The notes under the pieces: model-generated
Seen by the model: the letters and a program-made list of their open reading frames with translations, nothing else
Databases searched by the model: none
Told to the model about the DNA's origin: nothing
Program-made: the position numbers and the translations under genes
NCBI RefSeq assembly: GCF_018691265.1
Contig: NW_024881303.1
Span: 13,881,777-13,945,776, forward strand
Length of the DNA stretch: 64,000 nt
Direction of reading: 5' to 3'
DNA from: Tyto alba
Lineage: Eukaryota > Chordata > Aves > Strigiformes > Tytonidae
Shown: positions 12,780-23,526 of the stretch, piece by piece
Numbering within the stretch: the stretch's first letter is position 1
Layout: the number at the start of each line of letters is the position of its first letter

Positions 12780-13841
12780 TGTCGTGGTTTAGGCCTGATT
12801 GGCAGCCAACTACAATGCAGCACCTCTCTCTCCCTTCCCCTCCGGCAATGAGAAGGGACAGAGAGCCAGGCTTGGGGTTCAAGATAGGACTGGGATGGGG
12901 GAAAATCCCCCTTTTATGATCACAAGCAAAAGGCAGACTTGTTAGGGGAAGAAAGAAAGAACAGACACTAACAGCACATAACAGAGTAAGACAGTGAGAA
13001 GCATTGCCACATCTTGAGAACACCTTCCCCCCACCCCTCCCTTCTTCCTGGGCTCAGCTCTGCTCCCGATATCTCTACCTCCTCCCTCAGTGGCGCAGGG
13101 GCAGGGAATGGGGGGTGCAGTCAGCGCTGCCACTTCCTTCATGTTTGGTGAGGGGAGTGTCCAAACAAGTTACCCCCTGCTCCATTGTGGTCCCCCTCTC
13201 ACAGCAGACAGTCCTCCACAAACTTCCTCCAACTTGAATTCCTCCCACGGGCCGCAGCGTTCCCCACACTGCTCCGTCATGGGTCACTAACTTCCTCCGA
13301 CTGGATTTTCTCTCTCCCACGGCTGCAGCCCTTCCCGAGCTGCTCCAGCATGGGACTCCCCAGCATGCTGCAATCCTCCCAGTGCTGAATTACAGCAGTG
13401 GGGCTACCTTTTCCATGAGACCCCGGCCTTCTTCGGGCACAGCACCTTGATTATGCCAAGCAGAAGCCACAGGCCATAAATCAATGTCTGCTCCACCGTA
13501 GATCTCCATGGGTGGCAGGGGGGCCCGCACTGCCGTCTCACCACAGGATACAGGGGGGTCTCTGCTCCGGCACACCTCCCCCCTCCTTTCTTCCTCCGTT
13601 CCTCCACTGACCTTGGTGTTCACACAGCTGCAGCAACTCCTCCTCACAAGTCCCACTGCCCGTCACCACGTCCCTTCTTAAATACGTTATTGCAGAGGCG
13701 CAGCTGATGGGCTCAGTTTCCCAAACAGAAGTGGAGCTGACATGGAGCTGGGGGAGCTTCGAGAAGCTTCTCACAGGGGGCCGCCCCTATAGCCCCCTCC
13801 CCTGCCACCAAAAAACTCCACCACTCACTCAACCCAGGACA
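12780..13841 (-). mobile_element. GC-rich solo LTR of an endogenous retrovirus, intact ends
   Basis: The plus strand opens TGTCGTGGTTTAGGCC and closes CTCAACCCAGGACA, so both ends obey the TG...CA rule over 1,062 bases. The 5-bp repeat CACTT lies immediately outside on each side (12775-12779 and 13842-13846). On the minus (sense) strand a TATTTAAG motif at about 13680 and an ATAAAA at about 12915 could serve as TATA box and polyadenylation signal. It is far more GC-rich than its surroundings, which explains the cluster of overlapping frames here. It shares a stretch of about 30 bases (TTCTTCCTGGGCTCAGCTCT and neighbours) with the partial LTR at 21168. No internal retroviral genes adjoin it, so it arose by recombination between two LTRs. 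Confidence 0.92.
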
Positions 13842-16004
13842 CACTTGAATAAAAGCAATGGTTTCTCCTTGTGCTGGCAGGAGCTACAGTATATGTTAGA
13901 CTGAATGATGAATTTTCTTCTGAAGATTTAGAGATAATTTCTGTACTGTAATTGTTGTACCTCACTAACAATCTGAATTCCATTATCACAGTAATAACTG
14001 AAATTAAAAAGTGGAATGGTGTCATTTGAAGATGAATACAAAGAACATAGAAAGACTTGTATGTTGACTCACTTGAGCTATTCTTCCCTCTACTTCTTCT
14101 TCTGTGTATTCACACTCTTCTAGTAGAATTTATTCCAATAAGAGTAGTATTTCTTCATTTAAACATTTCCTAATGGATTTTATATCTCTGGACCAAACTT
14201 ATCACTGATACAGAATTCAAGCAATTAATGGACTCTGTTACAACAAACCTGAATTATTTATAGGAAAAAATATATCATTAAGATAGGATGTAAATACATC
14301 CTGAAGTGAAACAACAATTAGAAGTGGGCACAGCTGGGAAATGGGCTTTAAACCAACACAAGTGCTCCAGACCAAAACGCTACTATGGACTCTGAAATTA
14401 TCAGAAATCGTTACATTTCTCTCTACTGCAGGAGGAGCTCAGGAGATTAGGAATGGGTACCTGAATTAGCAGATCATTATCCCTCAATTGGAGACTCTTA
14501 GAAGTAGTTCAGGTCACATAAATATTTAAACATTTGAATACTTAAAGGTGTTTAATGGGAGTTGAGGACATTTTTTTTTAAATTCCACTTTAGTTCTGAG
14601 AGTAGACCAAGCTAATTCAGGCACTTCAATGTGCCACTTGTGACTCAGTCAAGCCAATTTAATGTCTGGATGCTGTGCACAGGGACAGTCCCATCACTAT
14701 CCTGCCGCTCCAGGCTGGGCCATATGCTTCTGACTTTTCCCTGGGACTTGTCTAATTAATCACATGCCAAGTTGGTTTATGTTTAACCAGCAGAGAACCA
14801 ACCGTAATGGAAAAAAAAAAAAAAAAAAAAAAGTAAAAAGTTATTATCTTTGCTCTGGTTTAGCTTTCTTAACATAATCCTTCAGGGATCAGATGATCAT
14901 CAATGCCAGAAGAAAGTACAGTATTGATAACTCCATTAGAAAGAGGTGGGAAAGGGCAAGATCACACTTCTTGGTAGCAGCTACCTATTAAATGGTTTTA
15001 GTTTTACTACAAGGCCACACACAAAGGTAGAGAAGATGAAGCAATTACTTTCGACGGTATGCAAAAATGGAAGGGTAAGGGAGCTCAGAAGCAGTCGTAA
15101 GTGTCATCACAAGGCTAGGATTATTATGAAAACTCTGACCAGCTTTCTCCCAGTGAAAAACAATTGTCTCAGTAAAAGGTTTTTACTAATATGGATGGGA
15201 AGCAGGAAAGAGGGGAAATAAATTTAGCAAGGTTGTTGTCTGCAACTCTTGCCAGCCGTGTGTGTCAGAAGTGGTGGGTACAAGACAGCTACAACTACAC
15301 TCAAGATCAGAAATGACAAGGGGAAATAAAAAATTAATTTACAAATACATTTCACAGTTCACACACAGTTAGGTGCCACTTATTTTTTTAAATTCCTGTC
15401 TCTATTCAGGATTCACTTTACTTGACATAATATGTGTTATTTTATACTTATGGGAGTTGACTTATGAATAATGCAATTAGCGACTTTGGGCTTTCAGGAA
15501 AGGTTTACACTTACTGGAATTTACTCAATTTAACCAAGAGGTACTTTGCACTTTGCATACTCTGCAGGGTAACTATGATGTAGGCATAACTGAGTTGAAA
15601 TAATTGTTTGCCTCTCCTTACACTAAGACTGAATTAGACTCACCTCTTTTAAATTCATGTTAGCATCTGAGTATAACAGAGCAATAGCATAAAAATCCTA
15701 GCCTAGGATTCCTATGTCTCAAGTAAATAAAACACGTAGGCTGGTGTGGTAAGCTGTTTTTCTCACACCACAGCTAGCATAGACATGGACAGAACACCAA
15801 GTATCCTCACCCTCTGTGCGCTGATCCTTGAAGACCATCAGGGACTTCCTATACATCTAAGCTGAAACACATGAATCCAGGAAAGGCAATTTTAAAAGTT
15901 GCTCTGAAAGACTCAGAAATTAACATTACATGTAATTGATACAATGTTCAGTTTTCAAACTTGCATCTGAGGCCTTGCTAGTATAAACCAACACGTCTAC
16001 CGAA
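13842..16004. other. AT-rich non-coding DNA, no gene seen
   Basis: Holds a 22-A run at 14811-14832. A 91-codon plus frame at 14946-15221 shows no recognisable domain. Nothing else is seen. Confidence 0.55.
14811..14832 (+). repeat. A22 homopolymer
   Basis: Twenty-two consecutive A residues following GTAATGG. Confidence 0.95.
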
Positions 16005-16031
16005 ATCATAGAATAGTTTGGGTTAGAAGAG

Positions 16032-16602
16032 TGTCGTGGTTCAAACCCAACCAGCAGCCAAACACCACATAGCTGCTCACTCACCCTCCCCTGCCTGGGG
16101 ACGGGGAGAGAGAATTGTAGGGATGAAGGGAGATAAAAACAGTTTAATAACTGAAATAAGATGAGACAATAACAATAATAGAAAGTACAAACGGGTAATG
16201 CACAATGCGACTGCTCACCACCCGCCAACTGCTACCCAGCCTGCTCCCAGCCAGCGATCCCAAAATACCAAGATCCTGCAGTCACAATCCCAGAAGCAAG
16301 AGACAACACCCTTCCTTCCCAGATGTTCCTCCTTTATATACTTAGCATGACGCTACATGACATAGAATATTTCAATGGCTTACCTGGTTCTGGTGCTCTG
16401 GCCATGGTCCCTCCCAGGTTCTTGTGTACCCATGCATGGGCAGGACATGGGGAGGTGAAGAGTTCCTGATCTCTTAACAACTGGAAACATCAGTGTATTA
16501 TCAGCATTCTTCCCATACCAAATCCCAAACCACATCTAAAACGCAGCACTATTCTAGTAACTAAGAAGAAAAATTAACTCTATTCCAGCCACAACCAGGA
16601 CG
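16032..16602 (-). mobile_element. Solo ERVL-like LTR nested in a CR1
   Basis: A 571-base LTR runs from TGTCGTGGTTCAAACCC to CCACAACCAGGACG. It is flanked on both sides by AAGAG (16027-16031 and 16603-16607), which belongs to the CR1 sequence. The final CA has drifted to CG. A strong TATA box, TATATAAAGG on the minus strand, lies at about 16331-16340. Its end sequence matches the LTR at 5464-6075. There is no internal retroviral sequence. Confidence 0.93.
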
Positions 16603-16904
16603 AAGAGACCTCCAGATATCATCTAGTCCAACCCCCCCTTGCAGTGAGCAGGAACACCTTCAACTAGATCAGGTTGCTCAGAGCCCCATCCAACCTGACC
16701 TTGAATGCTTCCAGTGATGGGGCATCTACCACTTCTTTGGGAAATTTCTGTTCCAGTGATTCACCACCCTCATCGATAAAAAATCTTCCTTGTGTCTAGT
16801 CTAAATCTACCCTCTTTTAGTTTAAAACCATTATCTCTTGTCTTATCGCAACAGGCCCTACTAAAAAGTTTATCCCCATATTTCTTATAAGCTCCCTTTA
16901 AGTA

Positions 16905-17118
16905 TCAAAAGGTTGCAATAAAGTCTCCCTGGAACCCTCTCTTCTCCAGGCTGAACAACCTCAATTCTCTCAGCTTTTCCTCATAGGAGAGGTTTTCCAT
17001 CCCTCTGATCACTTTTGTGGCCTCCTCTGGACCTGCTCCAACAGGTCCATGTCTTCCCTGTGCTGAGGACTCCAGAGCTGCGTGGAGTATTCCAGGTGGG
17101 GTCTCACCAGAGTGGAGT
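16905..17118 (-). pseudogene. CR1 ORF2 reverse transcriptase, C-terminal remnant
   Basis: The minus strand encodes RGMENLSYEEKLRELRLFSL followed by EKRGFQGDFIATF. This is the C-terminal block of CR1 ORF2 (NLSYEERLRELGLFSLEKRR type) that follows the polymerase thumb. It is open over this stretch but cannot be functional: the catalytic polymerase domain and the endonuclease are absent, and the upstream boundary is the 5' truncation of the element. The segment before the block (SAQGRHGPVGAGPEEATKVI) appears to be shifted in frame relative to the expected tail. Confidence 0.85.
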
Positions 17119-20100
17119 AGAAAAATCCAAACATAGTAAAAAATCAAAGGATGAACATGCAAATGCATTTTTCAGGTGTTATCACAAACTCATTGTCAGT
17201 CCATGGAAAGACTGAAATTATTAAGATGATTTTCCTTAATGTTATTTAGCCTTTATACCATCAGTGCAAATGTTAGCTCCCTTTTAACGTTCATTATTCT
17301 CCTCACTGTAGTTTCCTTAGAGAAATACTAGTACCCACCAGTTAGTGATCTGCTATCATTGATCATAGACTAAAAAACACTGTTAGCTCCAAACCAAGAT
17401 GTTGGAACTGACTCCACATTTTGTGGGTTGTGTGAAGAATTTTTAAATTTGCAATTGATCTGTAGTGAACTCACTTATTGATTTAGATTACCAAAGAGGT
17501 TTTCTTTGAATCTAATCAGGAGATTTACAGACTGTGAGTTGTACAAGAAACAGAAGCAAAAGGGATTTTTTTTGGCAAATTTTTTTACAATCTTCTCTGA
17601 GTGAAAATAAAGCACAATTGAATATCTGTCTTTTTTGAATCAGATTAGAAGTGGCAAAAGGCCAGGACTCTTGGTCATCCCTAGAGACTTTTTAAACTTA
17701 GTCTTGGCAGAGGTCAAGGCCATGTTTATGAAAGGATGGTAATCTTATAGCCCACTTTATTTTCCAGCTGTCTTCCCAGCCCATTAGAGGCTATAGATTC
17801 CTAATAGTTAAAAACTTATGTGCCTAATAGGCATATTCTGGCATGGTAAAACATATGGGGAAGATTGCCACCATTACACATGTAAGTAAAGAACAGAGTT
17901 CTGCTGTATCAGTCAGGTGTCAGAGAGTTCATTTTCCCATGGAGTTAAAGGACTCCTGAGTCATTAGGACAAATATCACCAACATAAGCCACCAATGCAG
18001 AAGCCTAAATCTCTCCTTACAAAGAGAAGGCCACACAACCAATTTGCCAATACATAAGCTTGTACGCTACTAGCTGCAAGAACTCCAAAGAGAAGGCAGC
18101 TTCAAATAAACGCTAAGAATACTACCCATGTAAGTGTGGGTGGTTTGGTTCTGAGGCTCTGGAACTGAAGGTCAGAATAGTTTCAGACAAATGCGGAAGA
18201 TCTGCTCACAGAAAATCAGGTATGTTAGAGCCATCAATCTCAAGCTGGTCATCAAGGCTAGAGGTCTTCAATTATATTAGACATTTCAGGTAATTTAGAA
18301 AACAGAGCATAAATGTTTTTTTTTAAAGTATATTTTTGAAGTTTTTTCTGAGTTTTACCATAAACATCCAAATGTATTAGTTATTATTCCTGAAGGTCTA
18401 CTACTCTTTTGAGTTACAGACAAAACAGGACAAGAAACTTTTTAGGAGGCGCAGCTTGTTGTTTCAGAAGGAGAATCACAGTCTGAATATCACATAAGGA
18501 AAGAGTTAAAAATAGACAGTCTCCATTCTTTGACCTGCTCCTGCACTTTGTGTGCACATGAGCAGATGTGTTCACTTATCAAGCAGTGGTTGTTGACAAT
18601 GCTGTTGCACTGGCACAGAGGGATAACTTGCCCTAGAAAAGATGTCAGTTCAAAGTAGAGTTCATCAGGTAGCCTCGATGAGTAGTTAGAAACATCTCCC
18701 CATATGTCAGCAGACATTATACACCTCTGGCCTGAGAATTAATAGGGCAGAACGAGCTGGTCCCCAAATCAGCTCAGCAAACCTTCCTGCCCTTGGCATT
18801 GCTCCCAGCTTTGCTCTCAGGGCTTCCTTAGCAGCAAGCTACATACTGACCCATGGAAACAAATAAAAAGCTCTTGGGTCCAATCAGACCCCTCCCCACA
18901 ATTTTCCCTAGTAAAAAGAGGAAAACCTCTATAACATTGCAGAAAATCACAATGAAAGGGATGGCTGAAAGTCATTACCTGTCAGATCCATTGCCGGAAC
19001 AAATCTATCGAGCCTAAACATCCTTTTAGTTTTAGTAGAGCAAGAGAAGGTGATACTGCAACAGAGAAAAGCCTACAGTGCTATCTAGGCCATATATGCT
19101 TTTAAACTTCCTAACATAAAAATTATTAAAAAATGAATTATTTAATCATTTTACTCACATATCAGTAAACCCCTTGATTTTGCAAAATCTCACATACCTG
19201 TCTGAATTCAGAGTTTCAAGAACTCACTAAAAAAAAAACCAAAACAAAACAAAATAGCCTGTCAAATTTTCTTGTATTTTTTCCCATTGGTTTGTCTTCC
19301 CAAAGTATCTACATTGCTTTAAACTGCTTTGAAACACTTCCAGCAAGTCACCTGTCTAACATCTGTGTTGCAGGCATGACCTCTCTTAATGCAGCCATGC
19401 TCTTGCTTGGCTTTTCATTATATTTATTGTAGTACTGTCTAATCAAAACCTGGACATGTTATGCAGTTGTGCATCTCTTATTTCCATAATTCCAGTACTA
19501 ATAATTCTAGACAATTATTTTCTGTCATATAGCCATTAGGGATAGATCAGGTCAACATTTTTTGATTTTATGCTAGAGTCTATGGGACTCAGACACCCAA
19601 AATCTAAAGAACTTTAAAGGACCCACATGGCAAAACTTTGACATATTTGAAATGCCACCCAATAAATGATTTAATTAGAACATACCTTAGCTGAAAAGTC
19701 ATTCCTTCAACTTTGGTGCCAGAATACAGATTTTCAGACAATTCTACAAAGAAATTGGTAATCAAATGTTCTGTGCCTATTCTGGGCTACCAAATTTTCC
19801 ACTCCTTTTCTCCATGAAGATTTTAGGGGCTATAGAAGGTAGAAGGCTTAAAATATGGATTTCCATTTTCTATTAAAACAAAAAGAGAAAGAGAGCAAAA
19901 GACTGTGAAACTTTCCAATTGCTTTATGGGAAAGACATGAGCATTCTCATACAGAGAACTGTCTGAAGCCAACATTGTTTATCTAATGCCTGAAGGGCAC
20001 ACAGCAGAGAATTCACAGCAGGCACAGAGAATGCAAATCTTTGGTGAAATGCACCTTATAGGTCTCTTGATGCATCATTAAGATGATGGGCTGAATCTAG

Positions 20101-21167
20101 CCACACTCACAGACTACATCTTCTCCCTCAGGACAAAAAAAAGCAATAAATACAGCCTTTGCAAAAATCCAAAATTCATATTTTTGCTTTTAAATAACTT
20201 TTTTCTGATCATAAAAACAATTTAAACTTCCCAATCACTTCATAATCTCTAAACATGGAGTGAAAAAGAGGGAAAGGCTGTTATCTCTGACTAATTTTGC
20301 TGGTTTGTGGAACTAGTATGGATGTGGTTTAAGCTGCTGTGTAAAAGGATTTTTAAAAATTTATATGATCTCCTTGTGTCCCAAGCAAGTCTTTTTACTC
20401 TCTTCATGGTCAAAAAGTAGGCTAATATCTTCCTTCTCCATTACTGTTAAATACCTTTTCTGTCTCTTTTCTCTCCAAAATTTTTATAGCAGTAAAGTAA
20501 GCACTGTCTGGAAAAAGGCACCAGGAAGGGGGAAAATGAGGATCTAGACTTTAATTAAATATAACAGTGCATATTAGTGAATGTCCCTACAAAACTTTAA
20601 AGCATCAGGCCTCCAAATCTATTCCTTAGCCGTGATCTGGTCTTTTTTTTTTTATTTTATTTTATTTTTTTTTTTATTTATGATTAGCATATCATTAACT
20701 AAAGACCGTATATGCCAAGCTTTCTTCATTGATCTGTATCCTTGTTGTCCTAGAGCTTTGGTCTTTTCTTTCTGAAAACTTGGATCTCTTAACACCCATT
20801 AAAGAAAAAAAAATCACATACTTTGTGTGAAAAAATTGAATCAAGACTTGAACTGAACAGATGCAACAGTGTGTCCCCCCCATCCACAGGGAATGCAGAA
20901 AGAAAAAGCCAGACAGCTAATCTGCTTTTTCCACTGGCCACTGGAACCTTAGAGCTGAAAGCCACTTCCAAAGGAAAACAGGGGCATAACAGCACAGCAA
21001 AGAGCCATATATGTTATGTGGCATGGCAGGCCTTGCTATTGCTACCTCAGCAAACATCTGAGATAGCTGTGGAGGCAAGATGCAATGCCTTCTACCCAAA
21101 TAGCAGGAACATTTTCCCCTCAAAAAACCCACAGCAGGATGCTTGGTCCTAGAGAACAGATGGATGC
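17119..21167. other. AT-rich non-coding DNA, no gene seen
   Basis: Short frames only. A T/A-rich patch at 20643-20680 is simple sequence. No repeat boundaries or exon-like splice pairs stood out. Confidence 0.5.
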
Positions 21168-21560
21168 TGTCATGGTTTGAGCTCAGAGGGCAACTCAGCA
21201 CCATGAGCGCACTCACCCCTTCCCCCCCAGGACTGGGAAGGAGAAAATGAAACAAAAGGAATCAAGATAAAGACAGGGAGGGATGACTCATCCATTGCAT
21301 CATGAGCAAAAGACAAACTCATTAGGAGAAGAAAAAGATCAATTTCATTTGAACACTAAAAACAACAACACTTAAAAGACAGAGTAGAACAGTGAGAAGC
21401 CTTACATTTTAAAAACATATTTCCCCATCCCTCCCTTCTTCCTGGGCTCAGCTCTGCTCTCACTTTCTCCATGGAGGAAAACTACTCTAGAAAGACCCAT
21501 GTTAATGAAGTAGGATGGGTGCATGTAGTCAGGCCAGTACTGGCTGTCACTCCCACTCTC
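21168..21560 (-). mobile_element. Truncated LTR of the same family as 12780-13841
   Basis: The plus strand opens TGTCATGGTTTGAGCTCAGA and matches the family of the 12780 LTR, including the shared TTCTTCCTGGGCTCAGCTCT stretch at about 21435. Similarity fades near 21560, and the expected closing end (CTCAACCCAGGACA type) is absent nearby. It is therefore missing roughly the last 600-700 bases. Upstream flank is GATGC; no matching duplicate was found. The right boundary is approximate. Confidence 0.75.
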
Positions 21561-21967
21561 ACACAGTCAGCTACTGCATCGCAAAGATAGCCATGGATTG
21601 CCACTAGTCTTTCTTTCTGTTGTTCTCCTTCTATTCATATAATTTATCTGAAATTTTAAAAACTGGTTTCTCTAATAGTTCAACTACAAATTGGTATCTC
21701 TGAATGATGACAGGTAAAATTCAATCAGAACTCAGCACTGGCTCCATGTCTGTAAACACTCAGAAAAGTGTAGTGTACTGGACTGAGGCTGATCTCCGTC
21801 CTCTGGTCAAGGGAGGCAGAAAACTACTGGATTCACCGTTTTCAGGCTTGTAGATGAAGCTCCTGCTCTGAATTAGTCCCTCAAAGAACATCTCTCTCCA
21901 ATGTCTGCAGAAATAACCTAGGAAGCTTTCTGAATAGCCATAAAATAGAAATCTGATTTCTCATCTA

Positions 21968-21968
<1 letters not shown>

Positions 21969-22010
<42 letters not shown>
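21969..22010 (+). repeat. A42 homopolymer
   Basis: Forty-two consecutive A residues, followed by GACCAAAACCCCCC. This is the longest homopolymer in the window. No polyadenylation signal or recognisable transcript body lies immediately before it. Confidence 0.95.
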
Positions 22011-22012
<2 letters not shown>

Positions 22013-22430
22013 CCAAAACCCCCCAACCCTTTCAGCAAAACTGGGACAAAGAAAAAAATAAGGAAGGACTCTGTCCCCTACCCTCATCCTCTGCCTATAA
22101 CTAAAACCTTTATTATGAGGAAATAAATAAATTAAAGGCTGAGGAAATAAACAAAACCTGTGTTCTCTCTTCTATGCACCCTTTCTCCATGCTACTTCTA
22201 CTCATAAATAAGCCAGAATTTCCCCAGAACCAATTAGGGCTTTTATTAGCAGAACTACAGAACAGTACTCTTGGTAGAGCTTTCCATTTAAAATCTCTAA
22301 TCTGCATGTTATCTAATTCTGATCAACCTTCTAAGTAGAATTTATACACTCACTCTCCCTTTGAATGTCCCTTGGGACCACAGACTATGTATAGCACTAA
22401 TTCACTTAAATTTCTCATTTATTTAAAAGG

Positions 22431-22446
22431 AAAAAAAAAAAAAAAA
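22431..22446 (+). repeat. A16 homopolymer
   Basis: Sixteen consecutive A residues. Confidence 0.95.
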
Positions 22447-23488
22447 GGCACAGCTCACAAGTTCTTCCAAGTTGGTTTCTTTGTAATGATTTTAATTGAC
22501 TGCTTCAGAGCCACATAGGTATACAGTGATCAAGAGTGGCAAGAACAGCATGCTCATACATGATATATTAGGAAAATTAGGAAAAAAAATTATATTTACA
22601 TGTTTGAATAAGTAATAGCATGATCAGACTGGGGAAAAGCCTCCAAGAAATCACAATTGTATCATGTTCAAAATGGAACTCAATTAACCAGTCAATCAAC
22701 TGGAAAAGAAAGACTCACTTTCCCTGCATAATAGAAGCTTCTTGCCACATTTTTCTGAAATTTAAAAAAACAGAATTCACCTGCTTGGATCATTTTCAGA
22801 TCATCTGGCTGGCAAACATATTTTTAGATCTCTTTGCAAAAAACCCTGGGGCTTAAGGATATAGTTATTATTTTAAGAAAATAAATAAATTAATAAATAA
22901 AAAAGCTTTTGAGAAATGCAACCATGAATGTTACAGCTGGAAGGCAGGGGGTGCTGAGTGTACTACATCTGGCCACAGCTTTGAGTGACGAGCACTGGAA
23001 ATCTGAACTTGTGCCATTTTGGAGCTCTGGTTTTACTGGAATGGAGCCTAGAACCTTGTCTGGGAATAGTCTACATTGGATGACCTTCATAGCTCATGTT
23101 TCCTCCCCTCTTATCCATATTTGAAAGATCTGGCAGAAAGAGGAAAGATGGGAAAAACTGTTTGAATGAGTAGGTAGGGAATTTGTGGCCAGTCAGCTTC
23201 GACAGCTGTATACAGATTTTATCATGTTAAGGGAACCTAAAGTTATATTAAAAAGAACATTTTACATGCTGTACATTGTCATCTCTTTGTCTATCACCTT
23301 TTCAAAAATCCAGATGCAATCCATAATTTGTGCTGACTACTGAAACCAATTTACTGCAAACAGTGCCTCCACCCCATACTTTTCAGCACTGACCACTAAT
23401 AAAAAAGATAACTGAATGTTTGAGCACATGCCTAGTGCTTTTTGAAAAAAGAAACTCCACTCTGCTTTTGAGAAACAAAGTTGACATG

Positions 23489-23521
23489 TGTCAACCCCAC
23501 CACTCACTCAAACCCAGGACA
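23489..23521 (-). mobile_element. 33-bp LTR relic with intact target-site duplications
   Basis: A 33-base segment opens TGTCAACCCCACC and closes CTCAAACCCAGGACA, matching the two ends of the 12780-13841 LTR family. It is bracketed by perfect ACATG repeats (23484-23488 and 23522-23526). Only about four bases of one end and about 29 of the other remain, so nearly the whole LTR has been lost from the middle. Confidence 0.85.
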
Positions 23522-23526
23522 ACATG

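Larger units (their letters stand above)
16005..17118 (-). mobile_element. CR1 LINE 3' fragment, interrupted by an LTR
   Basis: The plus strand opens with ATCATAGAATAGTTTGGGTT, the inverse of a CR1 3' end, and continues after the LTR at 16608 with ACCTCCAGATATCATCTAGT, typical CR1 3' sequence. The far end at about 16905-17118 encodes the last part of the CR1 reverse transcriptase on the minus strand. Without the LTR the element is about 540 bases, 5' truncated within the polymerase. The CR1 must be older than the LTR inside it. Confidence 0.9.
21561..23488. other. Non-coding DNA with a very long A-tract
   Basis: Holds A42 at 21969-22010 and A16 at 22431-22446. Frames such as 22620-22856 have no domain-like sequence. 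No gene is seen. Confidence 0.55.

Noticed and set aside
12942..13774. Cluster of overlapping frames on both strands that could suggest a gene or CpG-island promoter
   Set aside because: All lie inside the GC-rich solo LTR at 12780-13841, where open frames in every phase are expected. None has a domain.
21168..23521. The partial LTR start at 21168 and the LTR end at 23489-23521 as two ends of one provirus or LTR
   Set aside because: The second piece has its own TG start and its own ACATG duplications, so it is an independent insertion. The 1.9 kb between them has no retroviral content.
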